NCBI RefSeq assembly: GCF_003182155.1
Contig: NZ_QGTG01000009.1
Location: forward strand, 1 to 64,000
Direction: 5' to 3'
DNA length: 64,000 nucleotides
Source: Chitinophaga sp. S165
Lineage (GTDB): Bacteria > Bacteroidota > Bacteroidia > Chitinophagales > Chitinophagaceae
Positions 40,656-50,392 of the stretch are shown here, piece by piece. Each line of letters opens with the position of its first letter. Position 1 is the stretch's first letter. The notes under the pieces are model-generated. The model saw only the letters and a program-made list of their open reading frames with translations. It did not search any database and was not told the DNA's origin. The translations under genes were made by a program, and so were the position numbers.

Positions 40656-41441
40656 ATGCTAATAATTATGGCCAGTGCGCTTACATCAACGATCAATAAG
40701 TATATGGAAATAGTCGGCGACCAGGTTGTTTTCACCGGACAGTTCGCCCGTAATATTTTCCGCGACGGATTTGAATGGGGAGAGTTCCTCCGCCAGTGTT
40801 TTATTGTCGGCTATCGTTCCATTGGCCTGGTGGCTATCACGGGATTTATCATCGGTTTTGTGCTTACGCTGCAGACGCAGCCTACACTAAAAGATTTTGG
40901 TGCGGAAAGTTATGTGCCGGGTATGGTATCCATCTCCATTATCCGTGAGATCGGTCCTGTTATTATTGCCCTTATCTGCGCGGGTAAAATAGCCTCCAGT
41001 ATCGGAGCGGAGTTAGGTAGTATGAAGGTGACGGAGCAGATCGACGCCATGGAAGTGTCCAGCGCTAATCCTGTACAATACCTGGTGGTGACACGTATCC
41101 TGGCCTGTACGCTGATGGTGCCTTTATTGACTATTATGGCCGATGCACTGGCCCTTTTGGGTGGCTGGGTCGGCGTGAATATACAGGACCATGTCAGCGC
41201 GACTTTGTTCTTCCGAAAGTCTTTCGCCGCGCTGGAATTCAGTGATGTGGTACCGTCTGTAGTGAAGACATTCTTCTTCGGATATGCGATCGGTTTTGTG
41301 GGATGTTATAAAGGCTATCATTCGTCCAGGGGTACAGAGAGCGTAGGCCGGGCTGCCAACTCCGCCGTGGTGAGCGCTTCACTGTGGATCATACTGATTG
41401 ACGCGATAGCGGTACAGATCACAAACCTGATCTATTATTAA
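40656..41441 (+). CDS. mlaE: MlaE-type ABC transporter permease
   Basis: 261 residues, a five- to six-helix permease of the MlaE family with 'FVLTLQTQPTLKDFGAESYVPGMVSISIIREIGPVIIALICAGKIASSIGAELGSMKVTEQIDAME', the family's core. It moves phospholipid between the inner membrane and an MCE protein. First gene of a three-gene operon with the ATPase (23 bases later) and the MCE protein. ATG 40668 ('MASALTS') is an alternative start four codons in. Confidence 0.92.
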   Translation: MLIIMASALTSTINKYMEIVGDQVVFTGQFARNIFRDGFEWGEFLRQCFIVGYRSIGLVAITGFIIGFVLTLQTQPTLKDFGAESYVPGMVSISIIREIGPVIIALICAGKIASSIGAELGSMKVTEQIDAMEVSSANPVQYLVVTRILACTLMVPLLTIMADALALLGGWVGVNIQDHVSATLFFRKSFAALEFSDVVPSVVKTFFFGYAIGFVGCYKGYHSSRGTESVGRAANSAVVSASLWIILIDAIAVQITNLIYY

Positions 41442-41463
41442 AAAAATATTTAAGCACTTATAT

Positions 41464-42240
41464 ATGGATGATACCGTAGCACAGGAAAAAACAATGCAGA
41501 CAGCTGCCGCAGATGATGTTGTCATACATATTGAGCACCTGAAAAAATCGTTCGGTGACAATGAGGTATTGAAAGACATCAGCCTTGATCTCCATAAGGG
41601 AGAGAATATAGTTGTACTCGGGCGTTCGGGCCAGGGGAAATCTGTGACTATACAATGTGTAGCAGGATTGCTGGAACCGGACGAAGGCAATTTAACGGTA
41701 CTGGGCAAGGAAGTAAAAGAACTTTCTGAAGAAGAACTGAAAGATCTGCGAAGCAAACTGGGATTTCTCTTTCAGAGCGGCGCATTGTATGATTCCATGA
41801 CAGTAAGGGAGAACCTTTCATTTCCCCTGACCCGCGTATTGAAGATGAAAGATGAAGCCGAAATGGAGAAACGGGTAAAGGACGCCCTGGAAAGTGTGGG
41901 ATTGGAGGAGGCTATCGATAAATATCCTTCAGATCTTTCCGGCGGGATGCGCAAGAGGGTAGGACTGGCGCGCACGCTGATCCTCCGGCCGGAGATCATC
42001 CTGTATGACGAACCTACTACCGGACTTGATCCGATCACTTCCCGGGAGATCAGTGAACTGATCGTGCAATTGCAGGAAAAATATGATACATCTTCCATCA
42101 TCATTACACATGACATGGCCTGCGCCCGCATAGTGGCAGACCGCATTGCGGTAATGAATGATGGTAAGTTTATTGCGACAGGTACATATGACGAACTGGC
42201 TAAGTCGCCCGATGAACTCATTAATAACTTTTTTAAATAG
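41464..42240 (+). CDS. mlaF: MlaF-type ABC transporter ATPase
   Basis: 258 residues with complete ATPase motifs: Walker A 'GRSGQGKS', signature 'LSGGMRKR' (the Met variant is typical of MlaF), Walker B 'IILYDEPTTGLD', switch His in 'IITHDM'. It drives lipid transport by the MlaE permease upstream; the MCE gene follows after six bases. Confidence 0.93.
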   Translation: MDDTVAQEKTMQTAAADDVVIHIEHLKKSFGDNEVLKDISLDLHKGENIVVLGRSGQGKSVTIQCVAGLLEPDEGNLTVLGKEVKELSEEELKDLRSKLGFLFQSGALYDSMTVRENLSFPLTRVLKMKDEAEMEKRVKDALESVGLEEAIDKYPSDLSGGMRKRVGLARTLILRPEIILYDEPTTGLDPITSREISELIVQLQEKYDTSSIIITHDMACARIVADRIAVMNDGKFIATGTYDELAKSPDELINNFFK

Positions 42241-42246
42241 TAAGGT

Positions 42247-43053
42247 ATGCAGCAAAAAGCACAACAAAAGATCAAGGTAGGCATCTTTGCTACGGTAATG
42301 CTGGGGTTATTATTAGTGGGTATTTTCCTGATAGGAAGGAATAAGAGCCTGTTTCAGAGCACATTCGTACTGTACGGAACTTTTAAGAACGTGGGAGGCC
42401 TGCAGGTGGGCAATAATGTCCGCTTTGTCGGTATAGACGTAGGTACGGTGGAAAGCATCGATATATTATCCGATACAACAGCCCGTGTAGCATTGCGTAT
42501 TAAGGAAAAGGTGAAACCTTTCATTAAGAAGGGTGCAGTGGCCGGTATCAGTACGGATGGTTTAATGGGAGATAAGCTGATCACGCTCACTTCGGGCAGG
42601 GAGAATGCCACACCTGTTGAAGATGAAGATACTATTCACGCAGTGGACCCTATGGATTATGATAAAGTACTTGACAGGCTATCTGGAGTAGCTGAAAATG
42701 CAGAAGTGATCACTGAACAGCTGGCAGGTATAGCCATCCAGATCAATGAGGGAAAAGGCAGCATAGGCAGGTTGCTGTATAGCGATAGTCTGGCAACCAC
42801 CCTTGAGGGTACGATGACAGAAGCGAAGAAGACCGTGAAATCCATTCGTAAAGGTTCGGATGGTTTCAGTGAGAATATGGAAGCATTAAAACATAATTTC
42901 CTGTTAAGGGGATACTATAAGAGGAAAGAAAAAGCAGCAAAGAAAGAGGCTGAAGAACAGCAGAAAGAAGCAGAAAAAGAGAAGAAGGAGTCTGGCCGTA
43001 AAAAGAAGCAGAATAAAGACTCCGCCAGCCTAAAAGTGTCGAAAGAACAATAA
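42247..43053 (+). CDS. mlaD: MlaD/MCE-domain lipid transport protein
   Basis: 268 residues. One N-terminal membrane anchor ('VGIFATVMLGLLLVGIFLIG') is followed by a single MCE domain (about 38-115) with 'VGGLQVGNNVRFVGIDVGTVESI' and 'GDKLITLTSG'. Then comes a helical region ending in a Lys/Glu-rich tail (about 218-268). It forms the periplasmic ring that passes lipid between permease and outer membrane. Last gene of the mlaEFD operon. A terminator follows. Confidence 0.92.
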   Translation: MQQKAQQKIKVGIFATVMLGLLLVGIFLIGRNKSLFQSTFVLYGTFKNVGGLQVGNNVRFVGIDVGTVESIDILSDTTARVALRIKEKVKPFIKKGAVAGISTDGLMGDKLITLTSGRENATPVEDEDTIHAVDPMDYDKVLDRLSGVAENAEVITEQLAGIAIQINEGKGSIGRLLYSDSLATTLEGTMTEAKKTVKSIRKGSDGFSENMEALKHNFLLRGYYKRKEKAAKKEAEEQQKEAEKEKKESGRKKKQNKDSASLKVSKEQ

Positions 43054-43074
43054 AAGTTTGGTTTTTGCCTTTGT

Positions 43075-43110
43075 AACCGTCCGGTTTTTATGCCGGGCGG
43101 TTATTTTTTT
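43075..43110 (+). terminator. Terminator of the mlaEFD operon
   Basis: AACCGTCCGG / CCGGGCGGTT, a 10-base stem with one G-U pair, followed by ATTTTTTTATT. Confidence 0.88.
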
Positions 43111-43143
43111 ATTATTTTAGTCCGGTATAATTACGAACGCTTT

Positions 43144-44160
43144 ATGAAAATACTCACCTGTACCACACCCGGTAGGTTTGACTATGGAGAAACGGACATG
43201 CCTGTACTGACTGCTGATCATGCGATCATCAGGATTAAAAGGATTGGCATTTGTGGTACCGATCTGCATGCTTTTGAAGGAACACAACCTTACTTTTCTT
43301 ATCCCCGCATTTTGGGTCATGAGCTGGCAGGAGAACTGGTTTCTTTTGATAATGCGCCTGGCTTTACAGCAGGTGAACCGGTTACATTTATCCCTTATTT
43401 CAATTGCGGGACCTGTATAGCTTGTCGCAATGGTAAGCCTAATTGCTGCACTAATATCAAAGTATGCGGGGTACATGCAGATGGGGGAATGGTAGAATAT
43501 CTTTCCGTACCGTCGGCGTCACTGGTACATGGAGAAGGGTTGAGCATGGATGCGCTGGCCCTGGTAGAGCCACTGGCTATCGGCGCTCATGGCGTACGCC
43601 GCGCGGGTGTCGTTCCGGGTGAATTTGTACTGGTGATAGGGGCGGGACCTATTGGGCTGGGCATTATGGAATTTGCCCGTATTGCAGGAGCGCAGGTCAT
43701 TGCTATGGACATTAACGAAGCCCGTCTTGATTTCTGCAAACAAAAGCTGAAGGTAGCCCATACTGTCAATGCAAAGACTGAAGATGTGATGGCGGCATTA
43801 AAGCAGATAACCGGAGATGACATGCCTACAGTGGTGATAGATGCAACCGGAAGCCAGCAGGCCATTAATAATGGCTTTATGTACATGGCACATGGGGCAC
43901 GGTATGTACTGGTAGGTTTACAAAAAGGGGAGATCTGTGTCAGTCATCCGGAGTTCCATAAAAGAGAGGCTACATTGATGAGCAGCCGTAATGCTACCCG
44001 GGAGGATTTTGAACATGTGGTTCGTTGTATGAAGAGCGGGGAAGTAGACCCGACGACGTATATTACCCACAGGGTGAGTTTCGGACAGGTAAAAGATGAA
44101 TTTGCGGGCTGGCTTGATCCGGCCAACGGTGTAATAAAAGCTATTGTTAATATGGAATGA
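43144..44160 (+). CDS. Zinc-dependent alcohol dehydrogenase (MDR family)
   Basis: 338 residues from ATG 43144. Catalytic zinc ligands are in 'GICGTDLHAFEG' (Cys near 38) and 'GHE' (near 61). Structural zinc ligands are in 'CGTCIACRNGKPNCC'. The NAD loop is 'VIGAGPIGLGIMEFARIAGAQVIAMDINEARL'. It is closest in pattern to the sugar- or threonine-dehydrogenase branch (L-idonate, L-galactonate or RspB-like), so a polyol or sugar acid is the likely substrate; this is inferred. The upstream frame from 43090 overlaps the terminator hairpin and is not used. Confidence 0.88.
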   Translation: MKILTCTTPGRFDYGETDMPVLTADHAIIRIKRIGICGTDLHAFEGTQPYFSYPRILGHELAGELVSFDNAPGFTAGEPVTFIPYFNCGTCIACRNGKPNCCTNIKVCGVHADGGMVEYLSVPSASLVHGEGLSMDALALVEPLAIGAHGVRRAGVVPGEFVLVIGAGPIGLGIMEFARIAGAQVIAMDINEARLDFCKQKLKVAHTVNAKTEDVMAALKQITGDDMPTVVIDATGSQQAINNGFMYMAHGARYVLVGLQKGEICVSHPEFHKREATLMSSRNATREDFEHVVRCMKSGEVDPTTYITHRVSFGQVKDEFAGWLDPANGVIKAIVNME

Positions 44161-44223
44161 TCCTGTTACAAACTACACTTTTTCAATAACTTGTATTATA
44201 TTGTCAGGTAAATTTCACATTGA

Positions 44224-44769
44224 ATGGAAGAATTAACTGCCGGTAAAGGGTCACGGGTACAACATGCACGTTATGGCCCCGGAGTGATCATCGGCGTAAA
44301 GTACGCACAGTACGTTGTCACGTTTATGGATCAGGGCATTATTGAGGTGGACAAGACAGACCCTCTCTTTGAAATACTGCACATGGAAAACCAGAGTATA
44401 GAGGTGGAAACGGTATCGGATGTTGAAAGGTCCATGCTGAAAATACTGCGGCTCTGGGGTGGCATTACGGAAGTGGTCCCGTTGGGCGAAAGGTGGGAAG
44501 GCGGCGTAATGACGCTGCAACCAAAAGATCCTTCGTTGAAGCCCAAGGAAATACCTATTGAAGCGTTTTTTCATAAAATAGTGATGGTCCGCGACCGTCT
44601 GCGTGTACTCGAACAACAGATCAACAGTCACAAGCAATTGAGTGATGAGGACAAAGTAAATATGCAGCAATATATTACCCGGATATACGGGTCACTTACT
44701 ACCTTTAATGTACTGTTTAAACAGAAAGAGCACTGGTTTACGGGCGAAAAGGGGGCAAAAGAAGACTAG
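44224..44769 (+). CDS. Uncharacterised protein with Tudor/KOW-like N-terminus
   Basis: 181 residues. The first 50 ('KGSRVQHARYGPGVIIGV', 'YVVTFMDQGIIEVDKTDP') match the small beta-barrel found at the C-terminus of UvrD/PcrA helicases ('V.H..FG.G.V'), which contacts RNA polymerase. The rest is helical. No enzyme motif is present. It may bind a nucleoprotein complex (inference). Confidence 0.7.
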   Translation: MEELTAGKGSRVQHARYGPGVIIGVKYAQYVVTFMDQGIIEVDKTDPLFEILHMENQSIEVETVSDVERSMLKILRLWGGITEVVPLGERWEGGVMTLQPKDPSLKPKEIPIEAFFHKIVMVRDRLRVLEQQINSHKQLSDEDKVNMQQYITRIYGSLTTFNVLFKQKEHWFTGEKGAKED

Positions 44770-44857
44770 GGAATAATGAAATCTTTTTGCAACCACATGG
44801 CCTTAATTTTGTTATATTTAGATTACATACAACTGTTCTTCCTAAACAAAATGCCGT

Positions 44858-45121
44858 ATGAAAGATTTTACATTAGATTTTGATCTGAAAGGAAACAACT
44901 ATGTAGTTGTTGTACAACCTCACGAATCAAGTGGCATTGAGCATTACAAAGCTGTACTTGACGAGGAGCATTCCATCGATTATCTGTTACAGGGCAATGG
45001 CGATCTGCAGCCTAATGCAGACTACGCAGCGGATCCTCAATTAGTAAACGCAATAGCCACACGTATATTTCAGGTTGTACATGTGGAAGATCGTGGAAAT
45101 GGCGCCACATCGTATCTCTGA
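44858..45121 (+). CDS. Small uncharacterised protein
   Basis: 87 residues with no signal peptide, acidic, probably an alpha/beta fold ('KGNNYVVVVQPHESSGIEHYKAVLD', 'PQLVNAIATRIFQVVH'). The frame uses codons like its neighbours. It lies between the Tudor-like protein gene and the sulfatase, 30 bases before the latter. Function unknown. Confidence 0.65.
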   Translation: MKDFTLDFDLKGNNYVVVVQPHESSGIEHYKAVLDEEHSIDYLLQGNGDLQPNADYAADPQLVNAIATRIFQVVHVEDRGNGATSYL

Positions 45122-45151
45122 TTTTATGTAGGCATAGGATACTATAGGTAA

Positions 45152-46720
45152 ATGAGTATCTTTATGACTATGTGGAAAAATGCCAGTATCAGATCTGTAT
45201 TTGTCGCACTAATTGTACTTCTTGCGCCCGCTGAATTAAGCGGCCAGTCGAAACGACCAAATATCATCTTCATTCTTTCGGATGATCACGCCTCCCAGGC
45301 TATCAGCGCCTACGGTAACAGGCATGTGCAAACGCCAAATATTGACAGGATTGCCCGTGAAGGGATTTTATTCAACCATGCTATGGTCACAAATTCAATT
45401 TGCGGACCAAGCAGAGCTACCTTACTGACAGGCAAATACAGCCACAAGAACGGCTACCCGTTGAATGAAAAGCAATTCGACAATACACAGCGGACCTTCC
45501 CCGGTATTTTGCAACAAAACGGTTATCAGACAGCCTGGATAGGTAAGATGCATCTGGGTACATTGCCCAGAGGATTCGACTACTTCAACATACTTCCCGG
45601 TCAGGGTAAATACTATAACCCTGATTTCATTACTGCACCAAATGATACGGTGCGGATAAAAGGGTATGTCACTAATATTATTACGGACTTGTCGGTATCC
45701 TGGCTTAATCGCCGGGATACCTCCCGTCCTTTTATGCTGATCGTGGGCGAAAAGGCTACCCATAGAGAGTGGCTACCCGATATTCCTGATCTGGGTGCTT
45801 ATGACAGTATTAACTTCCCCTTGCCCGCTACTTTTTCCGATGACTATAAAGGCAGACGGGCTGCTGAACAGCAGGACATGACCATTGCAAAAACAATGCG
45901 CCTGAAGGAAGATCTTAAAGTACATCTTAAATACGGCAAGAACGGTTACGGTGAATACAGCCGTTTCAGTCCCGAACAGCATACGCCCTTCTATGAATAC
46001 TACGAAAACAAGGTCAGCCGGGAATTCGATTCGCTGCAGCTGACCGGCGCAGCACTGGCTGCCTGGAAGTACCAGCGTTATATGAGGGATTATCTGGCAA
46101 CGGCCCGTTCCCTTGACAGGAATATCGGGCGCCTGTTACAATACCTGGATAGTACCGGACTTGCCGAAAATACGGTGGTAGTTTACTGTTCTGATCAGGG
46201 ATTTTATACGGGAGAACATGGCTGGTTTGACAAACGTTTCATTTACGAAGAATCCCTTCATACGCCTTTCGTGATGCGGTATCCTGGTGTTATTAAACCG
46301 GGTACGGCCACTAATGGTTTTATGCTGAATATTGACTGGGCGCCGACCTTGCTGGACATTGCCGGGGTAAAGACACCAGCAGATATGCAGGGTACTTCTT
46401 TTATGCCGCTTGTGAATGGAAAAGGGGATACATCGAACTGGAGGAAGGACGTCTATTACCATTATTACGAATTTCCGGAACCACACCATGTATCGCCACA
46501 TTTCGGGATCCGCACACAGCGTTATAAACTGGTACGTTTTTACGGTCCTGCCGATTATTGGGAGCTATATGATCTGCAGAAAGATCCACAGGAACTGCAA
46601 AATATTTATGGAGAGAAATCGCAGGCCCGGAATATTGCAGACCTGAAGAAGAGGCTAAAAGCGCTTATCGTGCAGTATGAAGACAAAGAAGCGTTACAGC
46701 TGTATGGCGAGGGGAAATAA
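45152..46720 (+). CDS. Cysteine-type sulfatase, exported
   Basis: 522 residues with signal peptide 'FVALIVLLAPAELSGQ'. Sulfatase core: metal site 'IIFILSDDHASQAI', active-site motif 'CGPSRATLLTG' (Cys about 87), where the Cys is converted to formylglycine, then 'GKMHLGT' and 'YCSDQGFYTGEHGWFDK'. The C-terminal part is complete. It cleaves sulfate esters in the periplasm, probably from a sulfated glycan, and needs a formylglycine-generating enzyme encoded elsewhere. ATGs at 45164 and 45170 are possible starts. Convergent with the histidine kinase. Confidence 0.9.
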   Translation: MSIFMTMWKNASIRSVFVALIVLLAPAELSGQSKRPNIIFILSDDHASQAISAYGNRHVQTPNIDRIAREGILFNHAMVTNSICGPSRATLLTGKYSHKNGYPLNEKQFDNTQRTFPGILQQNGYQTAWIGKMHLGTLPRGFDYFNILPGQGKYYNPDFITAPNDTVRIKGYVTNIITDLSVSWLNRRDTSRPFMLIVGEKATHREWLPDIPDLGAYDSINFPLPATFSDDYKGRRAAEQQDMTIAKTMRLKEDLKVHLKYGKNGYGEYSRFSPEQHTPFYEYYENKVSREFDSLQLTGAALAAWKYQRYMRDYLATARSLDRNIGRLLQYLDSTGLAENTVVVYCSDQGFYTGEHGWFDKRFIYEESLHTPFVMRYPGVIKPGTATNGFMLNIDWAPTLLDIAGVKTPADMQGTSFMPLVNGKGDTSNWRKDVYYHYYEFPEPHHVSPHFGIRTQRYKLVRFYGPADYWELYDLQKDPQELQNIYGEKSQARNIADLKKRLKALIVQYEDKEALQLYGEGK

Positions 46721-46730
46721 AATTTGCGGC

Positions 46731-48065
46731 TTATAACAGTGTAAAGGGCAGGTCTATATTAAAAATAGTTCCTTCGTTTTCCTGTGAGGTGACGTAAATG
46801 CTACCGCCGTGCTCCTGTACCAGTTGTTTACAGATATGCAGTCCCAGACCGTTAGAAGGCTCGTTGTTCAATCCTTGCCGGCTGGAAGCCGTGAACTGGT
46901 CGAACAGTGTGGGAAGTAATTCTTCCGGAATGCCTATACCAGTATCTGCGATGGATATACGTACGCCACCTCTGTGCTGTTTCATTCCTAATGTAATATT
47001 ACCTTCGGCTGGTGTAAATTTCGCCGCATTATGCAGCAGGTTGTCTACCACCCGTTGCATTTTTCCTGTATGTATGCGGGCTTTTAATTCCTGTGACGGT
47101 AATTCCAGTCCGATTTCCCTGTTAAAATCAGCTTTCTGCAACCAGTTGTCACGTACGTGCTTCAGCCAGTCGTTCAGTGATACATAATCGGTTTGTAACA
47201 GGTCTGCGTCCCGTTGTTTTGCCGCCATCAGCAGTTCTTCAATGATCTGGTCTGCCGTTTTACAGGCATCGTTTATCCAGTACAGATATTTACTTTCCTG
47301 CTCTTTTGTGTAAGGGTATTCCTGCATCAGGTGTGTTACAGACCGTATCCCGGAGATCGGGTTCCGGAGGTCGTGCGCCACGATGGCGAGTATTTTATTT
47401 TTTAACTCGTTCGCTTTTTCGATTTCCCTGTTCTTGTCTTCAATTGTTTTGATCTTGATAAAATAATTCGCATGATATGAATATATGAGGCGGGAAATAA
47501 AAACAAAACAGGTGATGATAAGCCAGAAGGCAACATAATTGAGTGACCGGGTATCGGCGGAAACCTGGAACAGCTGGAAAAATAACATAAAGGAAACAAT
47601 AGCTGAACCGGCTATCAGCAGGAGATTGCGGATAGAAAATACCAGCAGGACACCAACACTGAGTAAGCCAAGCAACAGCATGGTCATTGTATTCTTCGGA
47701 TTGTGCTGCGCTACAAAAGTGAGTGACATACAACTGCCTGTAAATGTGAGTGTATACAGGACGCTAAGAAAGTGGTATCGATTTTGCTGCTTTGGAGCGG
47801 CTTTCTTCCATATAAAAAAAAGCAGACCGGCAAAAAGGGCGGAACTGCTGACCATAAAATTGTTAATGAGCCGGTATTCGTTGAATTGTCCGGCGGAAAC
47901 CATCTCCTGGTAAGGGATAAACCAGGACGCAATGCGCACCGCCATTGTCACGATGGCAACGGTGAGCGCTATAAATGCAGTAACCTTGATGTTCTGCAAC
48001 ATAGTATGTTGATCGAATTCCTCCCGGTACTTTTTTTCAATGGGAGAGAATAGGTATAGTTTCAT
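46731..48065 (-). CDS. Membrane sensor histidine kinase
   Basis: 444 residues. About six membrane helices fill residues 30-205, with no recognisable sensor domain. A coiled linker leads to the dimerisation helix 'AIVAHDLRNPISGIRSV' (phospho-His about 232) and to the ATPase domain with 'VVDNLLHNAAKF' (N box), 'IADTGIGIPEE' (G1) and 'GLGLHICKQLV' (G2). All catalytic boxes are intact. No response regulator is adjacent, so it is an orphan kinase. A -7 box (CAAAGATA on the plus strand, 48098-48105) lies 32 bases upstream. Confidence 0.9.
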   Translation of the reverse strand: MKLYLFSPIEKKYREEFDQHTMLQNIKVTAFIALTVAIVTMAVRIASWFIPYQEMVSAGQFNEYRLINNFMVSSSALFAGLLFFIWKKAAPKQQNRYHFLSVLYTLTFTGSCMSLTFVAQHNPKNTMTMLLLGLLSVGVLLVFSIRNLLLIAGSAIVSFMLFFQLFQVSADTRSLNYVAFWLIITCFVFISRLIYSYHANYFIKIKTIEDKNREIEKANELKNKILAIVAHDLRNPISGIRSVTHLMQEYPYTKEQESKYLYWINDACKTADQIIEELLMAAKQRDADLLQTDYVSLNDWLKHVRDNWLQKADFNREIGLELPSQELKARIHTGKMQRVVDNLLHNAAKFTPAEGNITLGMKQHRGGVRISIADTGIGIPEELLPTLFDQFTASSRQGLNNEPSNGLGLHICKQLVQEHGGSIYVTSQENEGTIFNIDLPFTLL

Positions 48066-48097
48066 CAGCGTTTACATAGATGGAAAAGGTATTCGCC

Positions 48098-48105
48098 CAA
48101 AGATA
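48098..48105 (-). promoter_or_regulatory. -7 box TATCTTTG of the histidine kinase gene
   Basis: An exact match to TAnnTTTG on the minus strand, 32 bases before ATG 48065. Confidence 0.55.
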
Positions 48106-48234
48106 CCAGTTTAGAAGCTAAAATTACAGCCGAGCCCGAGGTCCTGTCTCCAGAAGTACCCATGAAATAGCGTTGTACAACATATTTTTTTATTGAAAAT
48201 GCCTTTTTAGAGGAGTTTAAACCTAAGCCGTATC

Positions 48235-48492
48235 ATGCAAGAATTCACAACTTTGGACAACCCGACGGAAGTGGTCCGTCATCTTACCAATGCCCTGGGA
48301 AGGAGTAAGATCAGGGAAATTAAATTTGGTTACAGGCTTGATAATGAAGAACCTGCTATTAAATTCAAGATCTGGTTACGTTTTCCGTACAATCTGTTTG
48401 CCCGTAAAAGTGTAGCTGAAAAGGTAGAACAGGAGATATCGCATATCCGTCTGGCTGCCGATTCAACGAAATTATTATTCCAGGTGGAGTGA
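48235..48492 (+). CDS. Small uncharacterised protein
   Basis: 85 residues, basic, without a signal peptide. An alternating pattern ('IREIKFGYRLDNEEPAIKFKIWLRF') suggests a small beta-sheet followed by a helix ('KSVAEKVEQEISHIRLAA'). It lies 46 bases upstream of the acyl-CoA dehydrogenase gene and could be co-transcribed. No family recognised. Confidence 0.6.
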   Translation: MQEFTTLDNPTEVVRHLTNALGRSKIREIKFGYRLDNEEPAIKFKIWLRFPYNLFARKSVAEKVEQEISHIRLAADSTKLLFQVE

Positions 48493-48538
48493 GTAACATT
48501 TGACAGTTTTGGCTAATTTACTGTACTAAATCTATCCC

Positions 48539-49903
48539 ATGGCAGTTAAATTATCCACCATCAGGCAGGCATTTCACTTGCTGAAGAACATTGATTTTGA
48601 CCAGTTAGGACGTTTATCAGAGAAGATCGACCTGCCCCAGGTTATGGCGACGGTTGGCAAGATGAATGACCAACAATTATCCGGTTTAATGAAAATGCTG
48701 CAAAGCAGCGGAGGGGGACGTAAAAAAGAGCTGCCGCCCGTAAACGGAGATTTCTATGATCTCAGCAGCATGTTAAGTCCTGAGGACAGAGCGCTTCAGA
48801 TGCAGGTAAGAGCATTTATGGAACAGGAGATCCAGCCCGTTGTTAACGAATACTGGATGAAAGCAGAATTTCCATATGAGTTGTTGCCTAAACTGGCCGC
48901 ACTGAACATCTGCGGATCAACGTACGAGGGATATGGCGGGCCTAATAAGTCTTTCCCGATGGAGGGTATTGTAACAATGGAGATTGCCCGTGTAGACTGC
49001 TCTATGGCCACCTTTTTCGGTGTGCAGAGCGGGCTCGCCATGGGGTCTATTTACCTGTTGGGATCAGAAGCCCAGAAAAAGGAATGGCTGCCGGATATGC
49101 AGCAATTGAAGAAGATAGGGGCGTTCGGTCTTACAGAACCGGAAGTTGGTTCTGGGGCTGCCGGCGGATTAACCACCACGGTAAAACGGGTAGGAGATAC
49201 CTGGGTATTGAACGGTCAGAAGAAATGGATAGGCAATGCCACTTTTGCCGACGTATTGGTTATCTGGGCAAGAGATGTGGACGATAGCCAGGTGAAAGGG
49301 TTCCTGTTGAGGAAAGGCACGCCTGGTTTCAGTGTGGAGAAGATGCACGGTAAAATGGCCCTCCGCATTGTACAGAATGGGCTGATCACGCTGAAAGATT
49401 GTGTAGTGGAAGAGAAGGACCGGCTGGAGCACGCCAATTCGTTCAAAGATACGGCGAAAGTGCTACGTATGACCCGTGCAGGAGTGGCATGGCTGGCTGT
49501 GGGATGTGCCCGTGGCGCCTACGAGAATGCCTTGGCATATACCTTACAAAGGAAACAGTTTGGTAAGGCGATCGCTTCTTTCCAGCTCATACAGGACCAT
49601 CTGGTGGAAATGTTATCTAACCTGACAGCTATGCAGACGATGGTATATCGCTTGTCTGAACTGCAGGACCAGGGATTGCTGGCAGATGAACATGCATCTA
49701 TTGCGAAAGTATTCTGTTCCTTAAGGACACGTGATGTGGTAAGAGGCGCCCGTGAAGTAATGGGAGGGAACGGGATATTGCTGGAGTACAATGTAGCGCG
49801 CTTTGTAGCGGATGCAGAGGCCATTTATTCCTATGAAGGAACAAAAGAGATCAACTCACTGATAGTAGGCCGGGCTATTACGGGGTTCAGTGCATTTGTA
49901 TAA
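48539..49903 (+). CDS. Acyl-CoA dehydrogenase, glutaryl-CoA dehydrogenase-like
   Basis: 454 residues, about 60 more than the usual length because of a helical N-terminal extension. FAD-dependent core: 'GAFGLTEPEVGSGAAG', 'GQKKWIGNA', 'YTLQRKQFGKAIASFQLIQ', 'REVMGGNGI'. The catalytic base is the Glu of 'YEGTKEINSLIVGRAITG'. The last block is closest to glutaryl-CoA dehydrogenase ('YEGTHDIHALILGRAITG' there), so lysine/tryptophan breakdown is possible, but the exact acyl-CoA is inferred. A hairpin terminator follows. Confidence 0.9.
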   Translation: MAVKLSTIRQAFHLLKNIDFDQLGRLSEKIDLPQVMATVGKMNDQQLSGLMKMLQSSGGGRKKELPPVNGDFYDLSSMLSPEDRALQMQVRAFMEQEIQPVVNEYWMKAEFPYELLPKLAALNICGSTYEGYGGPNKSFPMEGIVTMEIARVDCSMATFFGVQSGLAMGSIYLLGSEAQKKEWLPDMQQLKKIGAFGLTEPEVGSGAAGGLTTTVKRVGDTWVLNGQKKWIGNATFADVLVIWARDVDDSQVKGFLLRKGTPGFSVEKMHGKMALRIVQNGLITLKDCVVEEKDRLEHANSFKDTAKVLRMTRAGVAWLAVGCARGAYENALAYTLQRKQFGKAIASFQLIQDHLVEMLSNLTAMQTMVYRLSELQDQGLLADEHASIAKVFCSLRTRDVVRGAREVMGGNGILLEYNVARFVADAEAIYSYEGTKEINSLIVGRAITGFSAFV

Positions 49904-49926
49904 GCAAGACATCCACAGATATAAAA

Positions 49927-49950
49927 AAAACGCTCCGTCAGGGGCGTTTT
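49927..49950. terminator. Bidirectional terminator
   Basis: AAAACGCTCC / GGGGCGTTTT, a 10-base stem with one G-U pair and a GTCA loop, between the convergent acyl-CoA dehydrogenase and YceI-operon genes. Confidence 0.85.
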
Positions 49951-49974
49951 CTTTATAAGGGATCTGTGTACAGT

Positions 49975-50376
49975 TTAGATCGATTTGCCAAAGAAAGGTC
50001 TCAGTGCAAACCATCCGAGCGCCGGAAAGAAGTGCATAGGCACTGCCAGTCCGGGGAATAGTTCCGGTGATTCCTGTTCCAGCGGCAGCATAAATTTGAT
50101 CGGTTGCAGAATACTTGCAATTGAAAGAACAACAAACAGTATGTTGAACACCATTTCAGTTTTTCCTTTCAGCACAAGGCTAAGCAGGAAATAACCGATA
50201 GCAGCAGCAAATGCACCTAGCAAACATGCCTTCATAATGTTTGCTGTACTGGCGATGTTTACAAACCCTTCTCCCACAGTTTCAATATACAGCTTCTGAT
50301 AAACAAGCGATGCAATGCCTGAAAGAACCCCTACCAATACCGCCAGCAATGCGAGCAGCAATAATTTTTTAAGCAT
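49975..50376 (-). CDS. Four-helix membrane protein of unknown function
   Basis: 133 residues with four predicted membrane helices (about 4-24, 45-65, 75-93, 105-125). No known domain. It is the last gene of an operon after two YceI genes, 16 bases behind the second. It might be the membrane partner of those lipid-binding proteins, a role played in other bacteria by cytochrome b561-like proteins, but no heme-ligand pattern is visible. Confidence 0.75.
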   Translation of the reverse strand: MLKKLLLLALLAVLVGVLSGIASLVYQKLYIETVGEGFVNIASTANIMKACLLGAFAAAIGYFLLSLVLKGKTEMVFNILFVVLSIASILQPIKFMLPLEQESPELFPGLAVPMHFFPALGWFALRPFFGKSI

Positions 50377-50392
50377 ATAAGAGATTTAAGGA